DNA from: Cellvibrio japonicus Ueda107
Lineage (GTDB): Bacteria; Pseudomonadota; Gammaproteobacteria; Pseudomonadales; Cellvibrionaceae
Assembly (NCBI RefSeq): GCF_000019225.1
Contig: NC_010995.1
Location: 3,232,501 to 3,296,500 of the forward strand
DNA length: 64,000 bases
Direction of reading: 5' to 3'
Shown: piece after piece, positions 16,833 to 25,483 of the stretch
How positions within the stretch are numbered: the stretch's first letter is position 1
Layout: every line of letters starts with the position of its first letter
Translations under genes and position numbers: made by a program
Notes under the pieces: model-generated
The model's database searches: none
What the model was told of the DNA's origin: nothing
What the model saw: only the letters and a program-made list of their open reading frames with translations

Positions 16833-18005
16833 TTAACCCAGAATGATATGCGGAATAAAACGCGAGGAATCCTTGGTAATCAAGGTGGCATCTTCACGGA
16901 TACAGATACCGGCGGCACTGTCACCGACCACCCAGCTGCCGAGCATGGTGTAGGTATCCTGCCCACGCTGGTGGTCGCAGAACTTCGGCAGGGGTTGCAA
17001 TGCCTGGCGGATATAGCGTCCGTCGCTGTAAGGCCCCTGCGCCGTCACCCTATCGCCCGCGGCGGTGATCATCTCCACATTGGCCCCCTCCCGTGAGAAT
17101 AAGGGCTTGCGTACCCATCCCGGCCCCATGGGCTCGCTGCGCGGGGTTTCAAAAAAGGCGGGCAGCAAGTTGGGGTGATTAGGATAGCGCTGCCATAACA
17201 GGGGCAGTATGCCCTTGTTGGAGAGCAGCATTTTCCAGGCCGGTTCAATGAACTGGGTTTGGCTGGATTGGATCACCGACGCGAAATCCTCACGCACCAT
17301 AAACTCCCAAGGGTAGAGCTTGAACAGGCCGGCCATGGCAGTACCCTGCTCATCCACCAACTGGCCATTCAATTCGCCGATGTCTTCCAGGGCGATATAG
17401 CGATTCTCCATTCCCACCTGGGTGGCCAAATCCATCAGATAGGCTACGGTTCCCTTGTCTTCAACACTGTCGCGCACACTGGCAAAGTAAAACGGCTGGG
17501 GCAATGCCAGCTCAGCAAAGGCCTGTTCAAGTTTGTCTTGCAGCGAGTTGAACTGGTCGGCCTGGGCCGGGAGCTTGCCGCTGCCGATCTGCTCCTCCAG
17601 CCATACCCACTGGAAAAAACCGGTTTCAAACAGCGAGGTGGGCGTGTCGTAATTCAGCTCCAGCAGTTTCGCGGGGCCATTGCCATCGTAGACAAAATCC
17701 ATGCGCCCATAGAGGTGGGGCTCGCCCCTGTTCCAGGAATTCCAGATATAGCTCCAGAAATCGCGCGGAATATCGAGCAGGGTCAGCATTTCCTCGCTGC
17801 GGGTAATATCGCCCACCATGTCCATCACCATCTGGTGCAGCGCTTCGGTGGGTGTTTCCAGATCCTCCTCTACCTGACGCAGGCTGAACTGGTAATAGGC
17901 GGTTTCATCCCAATAGGGCTCACCGTCAAAGGTATGAAATAAAAACCCGACTTCCTCAGCATGCGCGCGCCAGTGGGCGCGCTCCTCGATGGCGACACGC
18001 TTCAT
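16833..18005 (-). CDS. ygiC: Glutathionylspermidine synthase-like ATP-grasp protein (YgiC/YjfC type)
   Basis: A 390-residue protein matching the synthetase half of glutathionylspermidine synthase, an ATP-grasp amide ligase. Recognisable blocks are GRMDFVYDGNGPAKLLELNYDTPTS around 101-125 (nucleotide and metal region; ELNYDTP is diagnostic) and the C-terminal GSWVVGDSAAGICIRED near 356. It lacks the N-terminal amidase of E. coli Gss, as do YgiC and YjfC, whose substrates are not settled. It lies three bases after the DUF1190 gene and is the last gene of a DUF350-DUF1190-synthetase operon like E. coli yjfLMC. Confidence 0.88.
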   Translation of the reverse strand: MKRVAIEERAHWRAHAEEVGFLFHTFDGEPYWDETAYYQFSLRQVEEDLETPTEALHQMVMDMVGDITRSEEMLTLLDIPRDFWSYIWNSWNRGEPHLYGRMDFVYDGNGPAKLLELNYDTPTSLFETGFFQWVWLEEQIGSGKLPAQADQFNSLQDKLEQAFAELALPQPFYFASVRDSVEDKGTVAYLMDLATQVGMENRYIALEDIGELNGQLVDEQGTAMAGLFKLYPWEFMVREDFASVIQSSQTQFIEPAWKMLLSNKGILPLLWQRYPNHPNLLPAFFETPRSEPMGPGWVRKPLFSREGANVEMITAAGDRVTAQGPYSDGRYIRQALQPLPKFCDHQRGQDTYTMLGSWVVGDSAAGICIREDATLITKDSSRFIPHIILG

Positions 18006-18008
18006 AAA

Positions 18009-18587
18009 TCAGCCGCCAAAGCCGGTCGCCGGGGCACGCATGGCGGCCTGCTGGCCAAAACCGCCGCGGCGCACCACCTGGCCTACCTTGGGCTGCACCT
18101 GAGAGGGGCGCAGGGTAATCGGGCCAATGCCTTTCGACACCGGCTGGTTGGTGGCAGTGCGGAAAGTGCTGCGATCATCGCGGGATTTGTACAATGGCTG
18201 GCTGGGAATGGCGCGCTGGTTCCTCGCCTGCAGGTTTTGCGCATTAGCGCCCCCCATCAGTTGGCCCGCCAGGAATCCCATCATCATCGGCATAAACACA
18301 CTGCCACCGGATGTCGTTTGATAAGGGGCTGTTTCACATTGGCCAGCACCAAAGTCAGCTTCACACTCCTGCTTGTTCAGATACTTGGGCGCTACTTGCG
18401 GGTGCAATGCCTGGGCAGCGGTATAGTCAGACTCACACTGTTCAGCACTGACCACCAGGGATTGGGCACACTCTGTCGGGCTGGAGAACACCACGGCAGA
18501 CTGCTCGCGGTCTTCACCGCACCCGGCCAGCATCAGGGTGGTTGCCGGCACCATCAATACCAAAGCGGCTTTTTTACTGCGTTTCAT
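18009..18587 (-). CDS. ygiB: DUF1190 family lipoprotein (YgiB/YjfM type)
   Basis: A 192-residue exported protein. The N-terminus has a lipoprotein signal, with LMLAGC giving a lipidated cysteine near residue 23. The mature part carries cysteine-spaced segments typical of DUF1190 (SPTECAQS, SAEQCESDY, EADFGAGQCE) and a glycine-rich C-terminus ending FGG. A GGAG eight bases before the ATG at 18587 decides the start over an upstream TTG at 18608. Function is unknown; it is consistently found beside the GspS-like gene. Confidence 0.85.
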   Translation of the reverse strand: MKRSKKAALVLMVPATTLMLAGCGEDREQSAVVFSSPTECAQSLVVSAEQCESDYTAAQALHPQVAPKYLNKQECEADFGAGQCETAPYQTTSGGSVFMPMMMGFLAGQLMGGANAQNLQARNQRAIPSQPLYKSRDDRSTFRTATNQPVSKGIGPITLRPSQVQPKVGQVVRRGGFGQQAAMRAPATGFGG

Positions 18588-18612
18588 GGTCTTGCTCCAC
18601 TCTCTCAATCGA

Positions 18613-19026
18613 TTAATAGGTCATGCAGGCAGCGTTGAGCATACCAACGGCAATAGCGGCTGCACCGGAAAAGGCACCGGCGGCAACTTCCCCCTGGGTG
18701 ATACGCTCCGGCAATTGTTTCAGGCTAAAGCGCAACACCACAAACGTCAGCACTTGTACCACCAGGGCAACTGCGCCCCAGATCGCACAATCCACCAGAG
18801 ACAGCGAGTTGGTGATTGCACTGGACAAGGGCCAGGCAAAACCGATCAGCGCACCGCCAAAGGCCAGGGCCGCAGAGGTGTTATTAGCGCGAATCAATGC
18901 CAGTTCATCCTGCGGCGTTACCCAGGTGTAGACACGGATAAATATAAGCAGAAGGACGATGGCCAGGGCGAAATACGCCAGGAAAGCCGGCAGGCCAGCC
19001 AGGGAGGAGAGTGTGGTTTCAAGCAT
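18613..19026 (-). CDS. yjfL: DUF350 family inner membrane protein (YjfL type)
   Basis: A 137-residue hydrophobic protein with about four transmembrane segments and the internal two-fold pattern of DUF350, the polar stretch ALIRANNTSAALAFGGALIG near 42 being characteristic. It is the first gene of a minus-strand unit with the DUF1190 lipoprotein and the GspS-like ligase. AAGGA before the ATG supports the start. Function is unknown; in other genomes these three families recur together, suggesting a shared membrane-linked process. Confidence 0.85.
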   Translation of the reverse strand: MLETTLSSLAGLPAFLAYFALAIVLLLIFIRVYTWVTPQDELALIRANNTSAALAFGGALIGFAWPLSSAITNSLSLVDCAIWGAVALVVQVLTFVVLRFSLKQLPERITQGEVAAGAFSGAAAIAVGMLNAACMTY

Positions 19027-19231
19027 GGTAGATCCTTATGGGTGATGTTAACCGGCAACGACAATGTTAAGGCTATTCTGAGTGGGGGCGATTCTGACAT
19101 AAAAAGCAGGCTCTCCATACCTGCGTACCTGGAATCTTCCGGCTTATAAACAATCGAGGGCGAATCGACTATTTTTGTGCAGCACATATAACCAACAGTA
19201 CTTTATAGAAAAATTTTAATACCCCACCATC

Positions 19232-19260
19232 TTGCACTTGCGCAATATTCAACCTAGACT
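19232..19260 (+). promoter_or_regulatory. Putative sigma70 promoter of the choice-of-anchor A gene
   Basis: TTGCAC at 19232-19237 and TAGACT at 19255-19260, separated by 17 bases, lie 38 bases before the start codon at 19298. Spacing is ideal and each hexamer has two mismatches to consensus. Confidence 0.5.
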
Positions 19261-19297
19261 GTCATCACTCAAATTCCGATAACTGGTTCACATTTTT

Positions 19298-20305
19298 ATG
19301 CTCAAGCAAGTGTCCATCGCGGTCTCCTTCTTTCTCGCTGCCAATGCCAGTGCCCTGAGTATCGACCTGGGTCCGGCAACGGGTTATAACATTTTCGTGA
19401 AGGAAAACTTCCAGCAACCAGGCGCTGATTCCCACGGCAAAATTGCTGTTGGCGGCAACGCCGATATCGGCCAATTCGACGTAGCGGTCAACCACGATCC
19501 CAGCTACTACCACTCAGGTCCCCAACTGTGGACTGACCCCAATGTGTACGATGACGTATTGGTCGTGGGTGGCAACCTGAAAACCACCGGTTGGGGCAAT
19601 ATCAAAGGCAACGCGATTGTAGGCGGCCAGGTGGTGTCCGGCTCCAATCCCAACTCTGCCAAAGGCACCATTACGTACGGCAACCCGATCGATTTTGAGG
19701 CGGCCTTTGATTACTTTGATGACCTTTCTGCCACCCTGGCAGGATTGGACAATACAGGTTCTATCAACTTCCTGTACAACAACTGGATCCAGTTGGACGG
19801 CACCAGTGATGCGGATCTCTATGTTGCCAATATCACCGGCCTGGTGCTGAAAAATGCTACCGACCTGACCGCCCCCGGCCTGACCCAGACCGATACCCTG
19901 GTGATCAACGTCAGCGGCAAAGATATCCACTTTGACTCACTCAACTACGGTATCCGCGAGCACTTTGCCGCGCTGGATTTATCGCCCAGCAATATCCTGT
20001 TCAATTTTTACGAAGCGGAAAAATTGACCTTCGACTACGGTGGTTTCCGCGGCAATATCCTGGCACCCAATGCTGACTTTACCTTCTACTCAGGCGACCT
20101 GAGTGGCCAGGTGATTGTGAAGTCCTGGACCGCTGGCTGGGGCGCACAAGCCAACCTGTGGGATGGTTTCTTCGATCCCTACGGTTCTGACGAGCCAACA
20201 CCACCCACCGTGGAAGTCGCTGAATCGTCTGGCTGGGCCTTGTCACTGATTGGTATTTTCGGTTTGATCATGCTGCGTCGCCGCAACCTGCAAGCCAAAG
20301 CCTGA
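19298..20305 (+). CDS. Choice-of-anchor A family surface protein with PEP-CTERM-like tail
   Basis: A 335-residue exported protein. The signal peptide is about 1-19 (ANASA then LSIDLG). Residues 20-300 match the choice-of-anchor A domain: GYNIFVKENF near 28, HGKIAVGGNADIG near 47, VVGGNLKTTGWGN near 88 and a late FRGNILAPNADFTF near 249. After a short proline/threonine stretch the C-terminus has a hydrophobic helix and RRR (residues about 312-330), the layout of a PEP-CTERM sorting signal, but with AESSGWAL in place of the PEP triplet. Such proteins are normally cut and anchored by exosortase-type systems. Function is unknown. The ribosome site is weak. Confidence 0.82.
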   Translation: MLKQVSIAVSFFLAANASALSIDLGPATGYNIFVKENFQQPGADSHGKIAVGGNADIGQFDVAVNHDPSYYHSGPQLWTDPNVYDDVLVVGGNLKTTGWGNIKGNAIVGGQVVSGSNPNSAKGTITYGNPIDFEAAFDYFDDLSATLAGLDNTGSINFLYNNWIQLDGTSDADLYVANITGLVLKNATDLTAPGLTQTDTLVINVSGKDIHFDSLNYGIREHFAALDLSPSNILFNFYEAEKLTFDYGGFRGNILAPNADFTFYSGDLSGQVIVKSWTAGWGAQANLWDGFFDPYGSDEPTPPTVEVAESSGWALSLIGIFGLIMLRRRNLQAKA

Positions 20306-20320
20306 TTTCCACACTTATCC

Positions 20321-20360
20321 AAAAGCCGCTTTTCGACGACCTCGAAAAGCGGCTTTTTTT
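20321..20360 (+). terminator. Terminator of the choice-of-anchor A gene
   Basis: A long perfect inverted repeat (AAAAGCCGCTTTTCGA and its complement) is followed by a run of T. It is a textbook intrinsic terminator placed before cysK. Confidence 0.9.
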
Positions 20361-20438
20361 ATACTGCCAATGTTGACTACACTTCCCTGACCCATTTCCG
20401 CTTGCCCACGCAAGCTTCACCCAGCCTCAGGGATTTCT

Positions 20439-21350
20439 ATGAAAGTCGATAATATTCTGCAAACCATTGGCAATACACCGCACGTGCGCATCAACCAGCT
20501 GTTTCGCAGCGATATTGAAGTCTGGATGAAAGTGGAGCGCTTTAATCCCGGCAGCAGCATCAAAGACCGTATTGCCCTGGCTATGATCGAAGAGGCCGAA
20601 ACCAAAGGCCTGATCGATAAGGATACCGTTATTATCGAGCCCACTTCCGGTAATACCGGTATAGGCCTGGCCCTGGTGTGTGCCGTTAAAGGTTACCGCC
20701 TGATCCTGACCATGCCCGAGTCCATGTCGATCGAGCGCCGCAAATACATGAAAGCCCTGGGTGCTGAGTTGGTGCTCACCCCCAAGGAATTAGGTATGGG
20801 CGGCACCATCGCCAAGGCCAATGAGCTGCTTGCTGAATACCCCAAAAGCTGGATGCCGCAACAATTTAATAACGCCGCCAATGTTGAGGCCCACCGCAAT
20901 ACCACAGCCCGGGAAATCCTCGCCGACTTCCCCGAGGGGATTGATTACCTGATTACCGGTGTGGGTACCGGCGGCCATATCACCGGCTGCAGCGAAGCAC
21001 TCAAACAGCATTTCCCGCAATTGCAAACCTATGCCGTGGAACCGGAAAAATCACCGGTCATCAGCGGCGGCCAGAAAGGCTTGCACCGTTTGCAAGGCAT
21101 AGGTGCCGGTTTTATTCCACAAATCCTCAACAGGGATACCCTCGATGGCACACTGTTGGTCAGCGAGGAAAGTGCATTTGATATGGCGCGGCAATGTGCG
21201 CTGAAAGAAGGGATTTTTGTCGGTATTTCCTCGGGAGCCAGCCTTGCTGCAATCGCCCAAAAGCAAGCTGATATGAAACCCGGTAGCCGCGTGCTGGTAT
21301 TCAGTTACGATACCGGCGAGCGCTATTTGTCGATTGAGGATTTGTTTTAA
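20439..21350 (+). CDS. cysK: Cysteine synthase (O-acetylserine sulfhydrylase A type)
   Basis: A 303-residue PLP enzyme that makes cysteine from O-acetylserine and sulfide. The PLP lysine is K42 in GSSIKDR; the substrate loop TSGNTG is at about 69-74, and the phosphate-binding GVGTGG is near 171. The stretch TMPESMSIERRK and the ending SYDTGERYLS are closer to CysK than to CysM. AGGG precedes the ATG. It is a single-gene unit flanked by terminators; nothing in the neighbourhood relates to sulfur. Confidence 0.9.
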   Translation: MKVDNILQTIGNTPHVRINQLFRSDIEVWMKVERFNPGSSIKDRIALAMIEEAETKGLIDKDTVIIEPTSGNTGIGLALVCAVKGYRLILTMPESMSIERRKYMKALGAELVLTPKELGMGGTIAKANELLAEYPKSWMPQQFNNAANVEAHRNTTAREILADFPEGIDYLITGVGTGGHITGCSEALKQHFPQLQTYAVEPEKSPVISGGQKGLHRLQGIGAGFIPQILNRDTLDGTLLVSEESAFDMARQCALKEGIFVGISSGASLAAIAQKQADMKPGSRVLVFSYDTGERYLSIEDLF

Positions 21351-21377
21351 TTATTGTCACTCGCACTTAACCAAAAC

Positions 21378-21407
21378 CCGGTCGTCGGTATTAACACCAA
21401 CGACCGG
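21378..21407. terminator. Bidirectional terminator, cysK / abf51A
   Basis: CCGGTCGT / ACGACCGG arms, extended by an inner GG/CC pair, lie between the convergent ends of cysK and abf51A. A GGGTTTTGG tract follows on the minus strand. Confidence 0.65.
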
Positions 21408-21435
21408 ACTCCGGTTTCCATCTGAAAAACGCGCC

Positions 21436-22989
21436 CTATTCCACCGCAACCACAACGACCGATTTAGCAGGCAGCTCCAGCGACAATTTGCCATTCACGG
21501 CTTTCGCAGAATAACTCACCGGCTTGATCGCATTGGGATTGGCAAAGGTGTTATGCGCATCCATCGCTGTCGCTGTCAGCAACTGGCCACTCACCCCGCT
21601 GGCAGTTACACCAGGTAATGCAAGCGCTACCGTCTCGGCCTGGTTGGGATTGGCATTGACCAGGGCCAGGTACACTTTGCCATCCTTACCGCGCGCGGCT
21701 GAAGCGCTGATCGCCGGCACGGAGGATTTCCCCAAACGGTATTGGGACACTTTTTTCAAGCTGACAGGCAGCGATGTTGCATCCTGGAAGGGTACATACA
21801 TCTTGTACGCATAGTAGGTGGGCGTCAGGATCATTTTTTCCTTATCGGTCAAAATCATGGCCTGCAACACATTGACCATCTGCGCAATGTTGGTCATGTG
21901 CACCCGATCTGCATGCTTGTGGAAAATATTGAAGTTAAGTGCCGCTACCACCGCATCGCGCAAACTGTTCTGCTGGTAAAGGAAACCGGGATTCTCGCCC
22001 GCTTCCACGTCGTACCAGGTGCCCCACTCGTCCACATAGAAGCCCACTTTTTTCTCGGGATCGTTTTTATCCATGACTTTTTTGTTGTTGACGATAAAGT
22101 CATCCATGCGCAGGGTATTCACCAGCGTAGACATCCACTCCGCCTCCGGGAAGCCGATGGCCGCACCTTTCTTATCCCATTTACCCGTGGGCAGGGTGTA
22201 GTAGTGGAAACTAACGGCATCCATTTTCAAACTCCAGTTGGGTTTGACATTGGCGGTCAGGTGGGCAGCCCAGCTGGTGTCTTCGGTATGGCCGCCGCTG
22301 GCAATCAATTTGGGTGCATTGTGGGCAGGGGCCTTCAGGAAAGTCGCGTAGTGGTTGTACAGGTTGGTGTAGTACTCGGGCGTCATATTGCCACCGCAGC
22401 CCCACGCCTCATTACCAATTGCAAAATACTGGACCTGGAAGGGTTTATCGCGGCCATTTTTACGGCGCAATTCCGCCAGGGTTGATTTACCCTCCGCCGT
22501 CATATATTCCAGCCATTCGGCCATTTCCTGGGGCGTTCCGGTGCCCAGGTTGCCATTCACATAGGCTTCAGCCCCCAGAATCTCCACCAGGTCAAAAAAC
22601 TCGTGGGTCCCCACGGCATTATCCTCTTCCACGCCCCCCCAGTTGGTATTGACCTTCACCGGGCGCTGGTCGCGCGGGCCTATGCCATCACGCCAGTGGT
22701 ATTCATCCGCAAAACAGCCACCGGGCCAACGCACCAGGGGCACGTTAATATCCTTGAGCGCACCCACCACGTCATTGCGCCAACCGCGGGTGTTGGGGAT
22801 GCCGGACTCCGGACCAACCCACAGTCCTTCATAAATACCTCGTCCCAGATGCTCGGCAAATTGGCCATAGATGTTCTTGTTAATCACCGGACCGGATTTG
22901 GTGGTATCTATGGTGATGTGGGTATTGGCGAAGCTGCCGATGCTAAAACTCAAGCCAAGTGCGGCGATGAGGGGTTTCAAACGGCGCAT
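21436..22989 (-). CDS. abf51A: Alpha-L-arabinofuranosidase, GH51
   Basis: A 517-residue exported enzyme releasing terminal alpha-L-arabinofuranose from arabinoxylan, arabinan and oligosaccharides. A signal peptide (about 1-21, FANTHI) precedes the GH51 barrel and C-terminal beta-sandwich. The acid/base is E194 in FAIGNEAWG and the nucleophile E321 in YVDEWGTWY, matching the numbering I recall for Abf51A of Cellvibrio japonicus. AAGGAG lies just before the ATG. It follows man26A on the same strand but a strong hairpin separates them, so co-transcription is doubtful. Arabinose released here could feed the sugar-oxidation genes at 27.9-31.4 kb, which is inference. Confidence 0.95.
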   Translation of the reverse strand: MRRLKPLIAALGLSFSIGSFANTHITIDTTKSGPVINKNIYGQFAEHLGRGIYEGLWVGPESGIPNTRGWRNDVVGALKDINVPLVRWPGGCFADEYHWRDGIGPRDQRPVKVNTNWGGVEEDNAVGTHEFFDLVEILGAEAYVNGNLGTGTPQEMAEWLEYMTAEGKSTLAELRRKNGRDKPFQVQYFAIGNEAWGCGGNMTPEYYTNLYNHYATFLKAPAHNAPKLIASGGHTEDTSWAAHLTANVKPNWSLKMDAVSFHYYTLPTGKWDKKGAAIGFPEAEWMSTLVNTLRMDDFIVNNKKVMDKNDPEKKVGFYVDEWGTWYDVEAGENPGFLYQQNSLRDAVVAALNFNIFHKHADRVHMTNIAQMVNVLQAMILTDKEKMILTPTYYAYKMYVPFQDATSLPVSLKKVSQYRLGKSSVPAISASAARGKDGKVYLALVNANPNQAETVALALPGVTASGVSGQLLTATAMDAHNTFANPNAIKPVSYSAKAVNGKLSLELPAKSVVVVAVE

Positions 22990-23122
22990 GGGATTCTCCT
23001 TTGTTGTTATCGGGAATTTTTATCAAACGTGAAACCGTGGGAGAATACAGGCCATAAGATATTATTGTCCTACAATTTAACCTATTTTTACGGTTATCCC
23101 GGGTATCAGTTAAGCAGGACAA

Positions 23123-23156
23123 ATTCGCCGCCCCGGCAACCGCTGGGGCGGCGAAT
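23123..23156 (-). terminator. Terminator of man26A
   Basis: Arms ATTCGCCGCCCC and GGGGCGGCGAAT with a ten-base loop lie directly after the man26A stop codon on the minus strand. The T-tract is short, but the stem is 12 perfect pairs. Confidence 0.7.
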
Positions 23157-23172
23157 CAGTCAAGAGAAAAGA

Positions 23173-24444
23173 CTATTTAACTATCAGGGTCGGACGCTGA
23201 TAGACCTGCTCGATGTCGCGATTGAACGCTGTGAATTCATCGGCATAAAAGGCCTGGAAGTCCTCCAGGGTGCCATTGTTGATATTCTCCGGGCGGTTAG
23301 CAGGCACCCAATAATGGGGAACCTGGGTGCCATTGGGGCCAGGAACTCCCTGCGGGGCATTGCGCCATACCAGCAGGAAGGCAATCTCGCGTGCATCCGG
23401 ATCGGCCTTGAGGCCGGAGATAAGCTTGCGATACCACTGGTTATCATAGAGCCCGGCTTCAATGTCGGGAGCGCGTATACCTATCTCGGAGATCACCGGT
23501 ATTTTGCCCCGCGCTTCCGCCATGCGGGCAACCAAGGCCGCATTGGCCACCACATTGCGGAACCAGTCAGCGTTGTCCGCCACCGGGCCATAGGTATCAA
23601 ATCCCAGTACATCCACCCACTCATCCCCCGGATAACGCTCCAGGTAATTGGCCTCGGTCACGTCCCAAAAGTTGTTGGGCGAATAGGCATACAGGAAATT
23701 GCGCACACCTTTCACATCGCGCAAATACTCGACGGAATAGCGGAACAATTGCTTGTATTGTTCAGGGGTTGATTGCTTATCTCCCCACCAGAACCAACTG
23801 CCGGTATTTTCGTGGTACAGGCGAAAGATGACCGGTATCAGCCGCCCCTGCTCGTCTTTCAGGTTATTGGCCCACTCGGCCACCTGGTCGAGATAGCCAT
23901 TTAATACCGGGTTATAGGCGCCTCCAGGCAGGGAATCCACAACAGCCGGGGTTTGATCCCAGGAAGTGCCAACGGGCCATACGCCCTTTTGGGTATCGGT
24001 TTTTGGATTATCAAAATGCGAGCTCACCGTAATGATGCCCCCGCGCGCATAAGCCTTTTTTACTTGGGCGACAATATCGCCCTCCGCTTTAGGGGCAACA
24101 ATAGACAGCGTGTCCCAACCATAGACCGCTGCAAAATCACCAACGGCATTAAAGGTATCGGATTGGGTACCATCTGTGCGGGTAATAGTGAGTCCCTGGG
24201 TTGTTTCGTGCTGGTGCCCAAACATAATGGAATGTCTGCGCTGCTCCTGCATAAACGCAAACAGGGAACGGGTTTCCATGGTCGCCTGGGAATCGACCAG
24301 TTTGACCGTAACAGGTTTGACATCTGCCCTGGATGCCGATGATTTATTAGCGGCGTGATTACAACCCAACAGCGCTATCAGGCAAATGCCCAAGGCAAAG
24401 CTCTGCGCAGCCCATGGAAGGCGTGCAGTGGTAATAGTTTTCAT
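23173..24444 (-). CDS. man26A: Endo-beta-1,4-mannanase, GH26 lipoprotein
   Basis: A 423-residue enzyme that cleaves internal bonds of beta-1,4-mannans. The signal peptide ends in a lipobox, LLGC, with the cysteine at 28, so the protein is probably anchored in the outer membrane. The GH26 barrel spans about 45-415; H211-E212 in RLYHENTG gives the acid/base and E320 in PVISEIG the nucleophile. This is the numbering I recall for the structurally studied Man26A of Cellvibrio japonicus, which fixes both the start and the organism type. GAGAGGA precedes the ATG. Surface anchoring suits a role on manno-oligosaccharides released by secreted mannanases. Confidence 0.97.
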   Translation of the reverse strand: MKTITTARLPWAAQSFALGICLIALLGCNHAANKSSASRADVKPVTVKLVDSQATMETRSLFAFMQEQRRHSIMFGHQHETTQGLTITRTDGTQSDTFNAVGDFAAVYGWDTLSIVAPKAEGDIVAQVKKAYARGGIITVSSHFDNPKTDTQKGVWPVGTSWDQTPAVVDSLPGGAYNPVLNGYLDQVAEWANNLKDEQGRLIPVIFRLYHENTGSWFWWGDKQSTPEQYKQLFRYSVEYLRDVKGVRNFLYAYSPNNFWDVTEANYLERYPGDEWVDVLGFDTYGPVADNADWFRNVVANAALVARMAEARGKIPVISEIGIRAPDIEAGLYDNQWYRKLISGLKADPDAREIAFLLVWRNAPQGVPGPNGTQVPHYWVPANRPENINNGTLEDFQAFYADEFTAFNRDIEQVYQRPTLIVK

Positions 24445-24672
24445 TGTTGTCCTCTCGGGATTTTTTACGACTTACTGGCAGGCGATTGCACTCAATCGGC
24501 ACATTCGCCCAAGACATCAAGATTCGGCGATCTTGTTAATCAGTCATTCCCGGCTGTTGTTATCAGGTTGGCCAAACAAGGTTGGCATTCCAGGACCGGC
24601 TTTATACACAGCCAGTGCCTGGAGGATTTATTTGCTTACATTTCTTAGCATTATTCGTCATCTTGCTTTCGC

Positions 24673-25020
24673 TTAGGGGTGGTAGCGCACACGGATGCCC
24701 AGATCAAATGACAGGCGCAATTCGTCCGCCCTTAGCTCCCTGGGGAAAAAACACCCGGAAATATGGGCCTGGCAAAAACTGGCCCCTTCCAACTGGCAAT
24801 TGCGAAAATCAATACCGCGCAGGTCCGCACCACGAAAATAGGCATCGCGCAGATCCAGGCCATTAGCATCCAGCTCACGCAGATCCAGGCCGCGGAAATC
24901 ACCACCGCGCAACATATCCGGCTTGACCTCCCCCCGCGCCTTGCGCTGGTTAAATTCGGCTACTTTTTCCGCGCGCAGCAACTCAAACAGGGGATTGCGG
25001 TGAACAATAGGTTTGGTCAT
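24673..25020 (-). CDS. Small pentapeptide-repeat protein
   Basis: A 115-residue protein from the ATG at 25020, chosen because AAGGAG sits seven bases upstream; a longer frame from 25068 lacks this. After a charged N-terminal helix (about 1-35), residues about 38-90 form roughly eleven pentapeptide repeats of the A(D/N)LxG kind (DFRGL, DLREL, DANGL, DLRDA). Such repeats fold as a short right-handed beta-helix. It is too short to resemble Qnr-type gyrase protectors closely, and no function can be given. It stands alone. Confidence 0.75.
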   Translation of the reverse strand: MTKPIVHRNPLFELLRAEKVAEFNQRKARGEVKPDMLRGGDFRGLDLRELDANGLDLRDAYFRGADLRGIDFRNCQLEGASFCQAHISGCFFPRELRADELRLSFDLGIRVRYHP

Positions 25021-25483
25021 AGGGGCTCCTTGAAAAACTACAGGCTGGACTATCAAACTATAGTTCATTCCCGCTAGCTTGCCGGCAGCTACCCCGCCAC
25101 ACCCTGCCTATTTTGTTACCTGCCTGATACACCTATAGCCTTTTTTTATACCCGGTTCGGTTGGTTTTTCCAGCGGGCTCGGGTTACACTAATCGACAAG
25201 TCGCAATATAGTGACACGCCCAATTACTAATGCTGTTCGTTTGGTTATCCACTCAGAGCCTTTGGGCAGGCAATCCTCGGTCAAACTTATCCCGCAGGGC
25301 TATTGTTTCGCTATGAAACAAAACCCAGCGCTATAAAAAGTCTTTCAACTGACTCCCAACAATAAACAGGGTGGCTTCCGGCCATGCCGTTATGAGCCCA
25401 CAAGGTGCTTCAGTTGAGCTATAAACCTGCTGAGTTGCAGCGCGGCTTTTGCTGCGGCTCGGTGCACTTGAGGAATTGTGAGA
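25021..25483. other. Long regulatory gap upstream of uxaC
   Basis: About 460 bases separate the pentapeptide-repeat gene from uxaC. A possible promoter, TTGGTT (25161-25166) with TACACT (25185-25190) 18 bases on, and the palindrome at 25303-25321 are the only structured elements seen. No coding frame is convincing. Confidence 0.45.
25303..25321. promoter_or_regulatory. Palindromic candidate operator upstream of uxaC
   Basis: TTGTTTC-GCTAT-GAAACAA is a perfect seven-base inverted repeat 160 bases before the uxaC start. TATGAAACA within it also resembles one half of a KdgR-type box, though the half-sites are in the opposite order. It may bind a uronate-responsive regulator; the regulator is not identified. 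Confidence 0.35.

Noticed and set aside
20439..21350. Assignment of the cysteine synthase as CysM
   Set aside because: TMPESMSIERRK and SYDTGERYLS fit CysK better.
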